The notes under the pieces were generated by a model. The model saw only the letters and a list, made by a program, of their open reading frames with translations. It ran no database searches and was not told the origin of the DNA. Shown here piece after piece: positions 57,539 through 64,000 of a stretch of DNA of 64,000 nucleotides. Origin of the DNA: Culex pipiens pallens (taxonomy: Eukaryota; Arthropoda; Insecta; Diptera; Culicidae); NCBI RefSeq assembly GCF_016801865.2, contig NC_068939.1:143778756-143842755 (forward strand), given 5' to 3'. Position 1 is the first letter of the stretch, and each line of letters starts with the position of its first letter. The position numbers and the translations under genes are program-made.

Positions 57539-59242
57539 GAGCAATTCTCTACGAAATCGGTCTTTTTTCTTCAATTTTAATATTTGTATTTTTTAATCCG
57601 ACTGAAACTTTTTTGGTGCCTTCGGTATGCCCAAAGAAGCCATTTTGCATCATTAGTTTGTCCATATAATTTTCCATACAAATTTGGCAGCTGTCCATAC
57701 AAAAATGATGTATGAAAATTCAAAAATCTGTATCTTTTGAAGGAATTTTTTGATCGCATTGGTGTCTTCGGCAAAGTTGTAGGTATGGATACGGACTACA
57801 CTGGAAAAAAATAATACACGGTAAAAAAAATTTGGTGATTTTTTTATTTAACTTTTTAACACTAAAACTTGATTTGCAATATAATTTGCACCGTTTTCAA
57901 GTTATAGCCATTTTTATGTAACTTCTTTCAAATAGTCGCAGTTTTTCATTTTTTTTAAATTAGTGCACATGTTTGTCCACTTTTGAAAAAAATATTTTTG
58001 AAAAGCTGAGAAAATTCTCTATATTTTGCTTCTTCGGACTTTGTTGATACGACCTTTAGTTGCTGAGATATTGCAATGCAAAGGTTTAAAAACAGGAAAA
58101 TTGATGTTTTCTAAGTCTCACCCAAACAGCCCACCATTTTTTAATGTCGATATCTCAGCAGCTAATGGTTCGATTTTCAATGTTACAGTATGAAACATTT
58201 GTGAAATTTTCTGATCTTTTCAAAAAAAATATTTTCAAAATTTTTAAATCAAGACTAACATTTTAAAAGGGCGTAATATTCAATGTTTGGCCTTTTTGAA
58301 ATGTTAGTCTTGATTTGAAAATTTTGAAAATATTGTTTTCGAAAAGATCGGAAAATTTCACAAATGTTTCATATTTTATCATTGAAAATCGGACCATTAG
58401 TTGCTGAGATATCGACATTGAAAAATGGTGGGCTGTTTGGGTGAGACTTAGAAAACATCAATTTTCCTGTTTTTAAACCTTTGCATGGCAATATCTCAGC
58501 AACTAAAGGTCGTATCAAAAAAGTCCGAAAAAGCAAAATATAGAGAATTTTCTCAGCTTTTCAAACATATTTTTTTCAAAAGTGTGCAAACATGTGCACT
58601 AATTTTAAAAAATGAAAAACTGCGACTATTTTGAAAAAAGTTACATAAAAATGGCTATAACTTGAAAACGGTGCACTTTATCAAAATTTCACTTAAGTAC
58701 TATTTGATTGCAAATTCAATTTTACATCTAAAAATGAAGCTGAAAAATTTTTGCGACCAAAATTTCGATTTTTTGAAAAAATCAGTATTGATTAAAAAAT
58801 TCATAACTCGGTCAATGATTTTTTGCACAACCTGGAAATTTCTGAAAAGTTGGCATTTTATGTCCTCTAAAACATATCAAAAAATAAAAAAAATTAAAAA
58901 TAGTGTTTTTTTGCAAATCAAGTTTTAGTGTTAAAAAGTTAAATAAAAAAATCACCAAATTTTTTTTACCGTGTATTATTTTTTTCCAGTGTAGTCCGTA
59001 TCCATACCTACAACTTTGCCGAAGACACCAAATCGATCAAAAAATTCCTTCAAAAGATACAGATTTTTGAGTTTTCATACATCATTTTTGTATGGTCAGC
59101 TGCCAAATTTGTATGGAAAATTATATGGACAAACTAATGATGCAAAATGGCTTCTTTGGGCATACCGAAGGCACCAAAAAAGTTTCAGTCGGATTAAAAA
59201 ATACAAAAAAAATCGAATGACCGAAATCCTAGAGAACTGCTC
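57539..59242. mobile_element. 1.7-kb palindrome (fold-back) with TACT duplication
   Basis: TACT flanks both sides (57535-57538, 59243-59246). Ends GAGCAATTCTCTACGAAATC and complement GAGCAGTTCTCTAGGATTTC. The arms meet near 58270-58300. The left arm lacks about 220 bases present in the right arm (about 58680-58910). Same family as 27339-29347. Confidence 0.85.
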
Positions 59243-59247
59243 TACTA

Positions 59248-59387
59248 TAAAACGATACATATATCATTTAAATTGTACATAAATGCTTATTGGCCTAGTC
59301 TGGTACACTACAAAAATTACTGCATTCTAGGGTGACAATAAAAAAAATCGACATCAGGGATACCCTCACTTTGAGCCAAATCGGTTA
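59248..59387 (+). repeat. 140-bp exact direct repeat, right copy
   Basis: Same as 55304-55443. It follows directly on the TACT duplication of the 57539-59242 palindrome. Confidence 0.9.
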
Positions 59388-59928
59388 TGGTCGCCTTTTA
59401 TCGTTGAAGAAAATCGCAAAAATGTATGCTCAAAAACATCGTTTCGGTAATTCACCGCCAGGTGGCGCGGGTCTCGTCCAAAATTGTCCAATTGTGAGAT
59501 TCTTGTAGGAAATTCAATTTCCTAAAACTTTGCCCAAGAATGCAAAACGATCCGAGTTGATTCTGATTTTTGGTGACTTTTGTTGTAAAAAGTATTTTCT
59601 TATATACTTTCTATATACTCCTTATATACTTTTAAGTATAAAAGCCGAATTATTTTCATCGCATTGCTAATAACTCATCAGGATCAACTCGGATCTTTTT
59701 GCACCCTTCGACAAAGTTGTAGGCAATTAAATTTACTAGAAAAATCTCACAATTGGGCAATTTTGGGTGAGACCTGCACCACCTGGTGCCAAAATCCTGA
59801 AGCGATGTTTTTCCCCATACATTTTCGCGATTTTCCCCATATAAACTTCAACGATAAAAAGTGACCTTAATCGATTTGGCCATCTCTTGAGATTTTCCAA
59901 AATTTTAATTTTTCTTTTCACCCTACTG
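59333..59928. mobile_element. TAGGGTGA-ended palindromic element, probable 8-bp duplication
   Basis: Begins TAGGGTGACAATAAAAAA and ends TTTTTCTTTTCACCCTA. It is flanked by CTGCATTC (left) and CTGCATAC (right), an imperfect 8-bp duplication as in hAT elements. The interior is a palindrome centred near 59610 with arms such as ATCGCAAAAATGTATG and CATACATTTTCGCGAT. The first 55 bases are also present in the left copy of the 140-bp repeat. Confidence 0.65.
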
Positions 59929-59939
59929 CATACTTATAT

Positions 59940-60160
59940 TCACATAATATAGAGGAAAAGTTAGTAAGAAACACCGCTATAGTTGACCCCAGAAAAAATG
60001 ATATTTTTAAAAACATTCGCAGAGTCACACTTCCAACCTAAGAATTTTCTTAAATTTTTAGAGTTTTTTCCAATGCTTCTTATAGATCAAAAATTGATTG
60101 AAAATGGGTTTTTGGCAAATTTTTAGATCGAAGCCCGCCAAAACTGGTTGCGTCATGTAC
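59940..60160. mobile_element. Tail of an older TTAA-family element
   Basis: Matches 57190-57400 with divergence (GTTAGTAAGAAACAC, GTTGACCCCAGAAAA, ATCGAAGCCCGCC). With 57421-57534 and 59247-59332 it forms one old copy broken up by the two palindromes. Confidence 0.55.
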
Positions 60161-60641
60161 CGTAATATCGATAGATGAACGTCCAAGTTTGGTCCAAATC
60201 GGTGAACCCAATCAGAGAACAATTTTATGCTTAAACTGAAGCAACATTTTTAAAGGGCACATAGGCGTCATCCATAAAGTATGTCACGCTCTTGGGGGGG
60301 AGGGGGGGTCTGAGCAAGTGTGACATTGTATCCCTGACTGAAAAGTCCGTCCGACGTCCGTCGTTTGTCGTACGTGCAATTGTACGACGTCGCACGACAA
60401 TGTCGTGCGACATTCGCACGAATGTCATACGTTTTTGCACCAAAATGTCGTATTTGTCGTGCGATCGATCATCGAAATTGGTCGACATTGTCGTACGACA
60501 TTCGACCGACGTCGCACGGTTTTGTTATTTAGGATGTCGTGCTATTGTCGTGTGCTGTCATTTCGGAATTTTTAGGTTATTTTCGAAATAAAATTCATTT
60601 TATTTGTTGTTTTGCTGATTTTTATTGATATCGATTAGTTT

Positions 60642-60851
60642 TTACTGGCCTGGCACTTTGTTTTCCAAATATTCACTATCACTGCAGTCACAATTTTCCA
60701 AATTTCGCTTGATGATGGCCAATCCGGTAGAATTCGTGTGCTGCCCCGTGAGTAGTTCGTTCACCTCCATCGCTTTCACTCAGAGGTTGTACTCGGCCGC
60801 AAGTTTGTTCTTTTTTCCAGGTCTTAGTATTGATAATGGCGATTTTGACAT
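60642..60851 (-). pseudogene. Short ORF with one in-frame stop inside the 60264-62889 element
   Basis: Minus strand, opens MSKSPLSILRPGKKNKL right after an acceptor-like TTTGATTTTTAG, and runs 70 codons to TAA at 60644-60642. An in-frame TGA (60782-60780) splits it; the second half starts at MEVNELLTGQHTNSTGLA and ends LENKVPGQ. No family recognised. It may be a captured and decayed gene fragment or a chance frame. Confidence 0.25.
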
Positions 60852-61198
60852 TCTCTAAAAATCAAACACCACCAACACTTTCATTGTCCTGTTTGGAGAC
60901 TGTTTGATACAGATCTGAAATGAATTAAATAATAAAAAAATACTGTAACTAGGGGAACAGCATCTAATTCCAGCGTGCCTTTAATGTTGCCATATCAGCA
61001 CTTTGACATTCAATTACAGCTCATAAAAAGCGTTTTCAACTGAAATCAAATGATAAATCGGCCAATAAGAAGTGAGCAAGCAAGTTTCTATCAAAAGTTT
61101 TGAAAAATTAGTTGTTTGAATAGTTAAAATAAGTAAATTGGATGGAGTCAGGAGCGAGTGCTTATTTTGCTAAACATACGAGAATTTCCCCTTTTTAA

Positions 61199-61830
61199 TA
61201 ATTTAATAATTTAAAAATTTAATAATTTAATAATTTAATAATTTAAAAATTTAATAATTTAATAATTTAATAATTTAATAATTTAATAATTTAATAATTT
61301 AATAATTTAATAATTTAATAATTTAATAATTTAATAATTTAATAATTTAATAATTTAATAATTGAATAATTTAATAATTTAATAATTTAATAATTTAATA
61401 ATTTAATAATTTAATAATTTAATAATTTAATAATTTAATAATTTAATAATTTAATAATTTAATAATTTAATAATTTAATAATTTAATAATTTAATAATGT
61501 AATAATTTAATAATTTAATAATTTAATAATTTAATAATTTAATAATTTAATAATTTAATAATTTAATAATTTAATAATTTAATAATTTAATAATTTAATA
61601 ATTTAATAATCTAATAATTTAACAATTTAATAATTTAATAATTTAATAATTTAATAATTTAATAATTTAATAATTTAATAATTTAATAATTTAATAATTT
61701 AATAATTTAATAATTTAGTAATTTAATAATTTAATAATTTAATAATTTAATAATTTAATAATTTAAAAATTTAATAATTTAATAATTTAATAGTTTAATA
61801 ATTTATTAATTAAATTATTTAATAATTTAA
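61199..61830 (+). repeat. 8-bp-period microsatellite (AATAATTT)n, about 630 bp
   Basis: About 79 units of AATAATTT with sparse single-base variants. The same 8-base period as the unrelated array at 35851-36785. Confidence 0.95.
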
Positions 61831-62384
61831 TTATTTATTTATAATTTTATGATTTTATAAATAACACCGACCAACAAAGTTTCTGCGCAGGCTCAACTCA
61901 AGGGGACCCCAAAAACATGTTTACTTTATATTTTTAAAAAATTTCAAAAATATTTGGACAGAGCCGAATGGGTTTTCTCCAAAGTTTGTATGGAGAATTA
62001 GAGCTGTTCGCTATTCCCACAAACTTCATGCTGCCCCCTCGAGTTGAGCCAGGTTTCAGAATTTTAGAGTTTTATAATTTTTACTTTATTATTGTAAAAT
62101 TTTTGAATACTAGAATTTCAGAAGTAAAGAATTTCAGAATTTTTGTGTTTGAGATTTAAAAAAAGTTTTGGCTCGTAGAATTGAAGAATTCAAGATTTTT
62201 TTTTTATTTTATTGTTTAGAATTTGTGATTGCATTAGGTTTGGATCCCCCCTCCTGTCCTCCCCCATGCACATTTCCATCGTCCTCTTTTTTTCCTCCCG
62301 GCACACCTCCACCGTTTAAAAAAACACGACTCACCCCAATCCGCTTTCGATCGCAGACCGGTTCCTTCCCGTCCCATCTTCCGG

Positions 62385-62575
62385 CATGATCCGCCGGGTT
62401 AACGATGTTTCACGTTCTCTTCCACCGTCGCGAAGGCTGAAATCAGGAAATCTGGAACATAATGTTATGATTTAGCCGCTCGCCCACTCCGGCCGGATCT
62501 TTCCAGCAAAAAAAGGAACACAACTTACCAATCAACCAGCCAAAATCCTCACGAACCTTTATAACAATATTGTTT
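62385..62575 (-). pseudogene. Two exon-like pieces inside the 60264-62889 element
   Basis: On the minus strand, one piece (about 62530-62575) reads NIVIKVREDFGWLI and ends at a GTAAGT donor (62529). About 70 bases on, an acceptor TTATGTTCCAG is followed by a frame reading FLISAFATVEENVKHR then TAA. Joined across the intron the frame stays open, so this looks like the end of a gene. The family is not recognised. Confidence 0.3.
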
Positions 62576-62892
62576 TTCTGATTTGATCAAGTCCGAACAA
62601 GATCAACTGAAGAGAACTGTCAAACTGTTTGCGTCGACGATAATCGACGTCGAATTGAAGGTAAATCGATGGAAAAAACAATGTCGAGCATGTCGAGTGT
62701 TTGTCGCACGTTTGTCGTCCTTTCGACCAATCGATATCGAAACGGTAAAATCAAAACCGTGCGACAACTCGTACGACGTGCGACATTTTTCAAACAGGGA
62801 TGTTATAAGTATAGGAAAAACGTGACAAAGGGGGGGAGGGGGGGTAAATTTAGGCTGATTTTAGCGTAACGTACTTTATGGATGAAGCCATA

Positions 62893-64000
62893 CCCGGTTT
62901 GACAGTTGCAACTACAGTGGACTCTCTCGTTGTCGATATTGAAGGGACCGTCGAGAACGGGAGTTATCAAATTAAAGCACGAAAATCAAAGCAATCTATT
63001 TGAAGGGACTGAAAAATGTGTTGACAGCTGTAGCAATATTGATTTCGAGAAGATCGACAGCCAGAGAGTCTACTGTTAATTTCATGGAAAAAAAGATTTT
63101 ATTTCGAGAGCTTTGTGCAAAGTTCTTTGTCATACTGGCCATGTACCGCTGGTCTTACCGCCCCTCCGTCACGAGATATCGATCAATGGAGCTCGGATTC
63201 GTTATCAGGGACAAAAGTTTCACGCAAATCGAAGAGTTATCGAGGCAGCTTATTCCGATTTCGTGTGAATTGGCGAGAATATTTTTATTTGTACTGTTTA
63301 TGCTATTCAGGCAGGAAAACTAATTTTCATTTAAAATGTTTACGAAATGTCAAAACTTCGTTGAATTATGTACATTTAAGTGTATTACTGCCAACACCAC
63401 CCTGTTGTTGAAAGTAGAAGTACAACAGTAATGCGTAAGTTGTATAAACAGAAAGTAATTCCTTGCGTGCATGGGATTACCCCCCGTTCTGGGCGGACAT
63501 AATATTTTGCTCCTATCCCAAGCCCTACCCGGCCCATCTCACTGCCACTGCAGAATCAGGACTTATCTTCTCCGGTCGCCGCTGATATTGCGGTTGACTT
63601 TTGCCACTTGCGGCCTTTATGGCACACCCCCTTCTTGCCCGAGATGGACAAGTTTCATCTTCCTGCCCGCTGACTCGTTATCTGGCGTCCTCGCCACGTC
63701 CAAGTCCACGTGGCTCTACCGCCGCGGCCCCAGAGATGAAGTCTCAATGATGATGGAATGATGTTTGAACTGGGACACCACACTGGAACGTTGTCGTCGG
63801 AGTTCGTCCGGAGGGAGCTTCGTAAGCAGAGTGGCTGGCGATGGCTTTTTTGTTATCTCGTTGAGCAGACCAGTCGGCTGTTTTGTCTGTCACGAAAAGC
63901 GAGAGGGGGTGCAAAGAGGGAAAATGTACCTCCCAGTAATATGACTTAATCCAACTGCAATAACAACTTATTTACGGCAGATGTAAGCAGCTAGTCGTGG
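62893..64000. other. Window end upstream of CapaR: fold-back remnant and unique GC-richer DNA
   Basis: 63130-63290 is a remnant of the GGGTAATTCTC fold-back family (GCCCCTCCGTCACGAGATAT, CGGATTCGTTATCAGGGAC). 63440-63960 is GC-richer and unique, with overlapping short open frames and no recognised gene. It could hold promoter or leader sequence of a neighbouring gene. Confidence 0.4.

Larger units (their letters stand above)
60264..62889. mobile_element. 2.6-kb inverted-repeat element with mini-gene exons and a microsatellite
   Basis: Ends GGCGTCATCCATAAAGTATG and complement TGGCTTCATCCATAAAGTAC, with ATA on both sides (60261-60263, 62890-62892). Each end has a poly-G block (GGGGGGGAGGGGGGG) and then a cluster of GTCGTACGAC-like palindromes (60335-60540 and 62620-62800). 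The interior has the 8-bp microsatellite (61199-61830) and exon-like pieces on the minus strand. No transposase seen. Confidence 0.65.

Noticed and set aside
57539..59242. Open frames in the palindrome arms (for example near 57577-57774 and 59016-59282) as duplicated genes
   Set aside because: The two near-equal proteins (MPKTPMRSKNSFKRYRF and its twin) are produced because the arms are inverted copies of each other. They have no domain.
63471..63949. ORFs near the window end as exons of a gene
   Set aside because: No recognised motif and no consistent splice sites. Open frames are expected by chance in this GC-richer stretch.

Overview
The window is animal nuclear DNA from a culicine mosquito, most likely Culex (quinquefasciatus/pipiens group). 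It is AT-rich, intron-rich and packed with non-autonomous transposons. The host genes are a seven-transmembrane neuropeptide receptor and an insect 7tm_6 odorant receptor. A SINE built from two tRNA-like halves at 25402-25606 has the architecture described for Twin of Culex pipiens. Species assignment is an inference from these features. Nothing prokaryotic is present.

Host genes. (1) A CAPA-peptide (neuromedin-U-like) receptor, CapaR, runs on the minus strand through most of the window. Five coding exons have matching splice phases: 48409-47975, 30225-30075, 3150-2860, 2501-2325 and 2188-2117. They encode the long glycosylated N-terminus, TM1-TM5 and the start of TM6 (about 375 residues). 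TM6 end, TM7 and the C-tail lie beyond base 1. Introns are about 17.7 kb, 26.9 kb, 358 bp and 136 bp. A possible upstream untranslated exon or promoter lies near 54.5-54.9 kb. (2) A complete two-exon odorant receptor gene (12208-10983, minus strand, 385 residues) is nested inside the 26.9 kb CapaR intron in the same orientation.

Everything else is intronic or upstream DNA dominated by repeats. Four groups stand out. First, small elements with TA target duplications and CCGTMA...GGGGT ends, several of them perfect hairpins. Second, elements bounded by TTAA, including one (38598-41356) that carries two head-to-head arrays of a 153-bp tandem unit. Third, long fold-back elements with 4-bp target duplications (5620-6447, 27339-29347, 55526-56876, 57539-59242). 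Fourth, tRNA-derived SINEs with intact target duplications. Two 8-bp-period AT microsatellites lie at 35851-36785 and 61199-61830. The block 55.3-60.2 kb, upstream of the receptor start codon, is a nest of at least five elements inserted into one another.

Three terminal-inverted-repeat elements (859-1906, 30570-32664, 60264-62889) contain intron-bearing mini-gene structures with good splice signals and short ORFs. I recognise no protein in them. Together with the 153-bp head-to-head array they are the least explained parts of the window. All repeat classifications rest on ends and target duplications read directly from the sequence; no database was searched.
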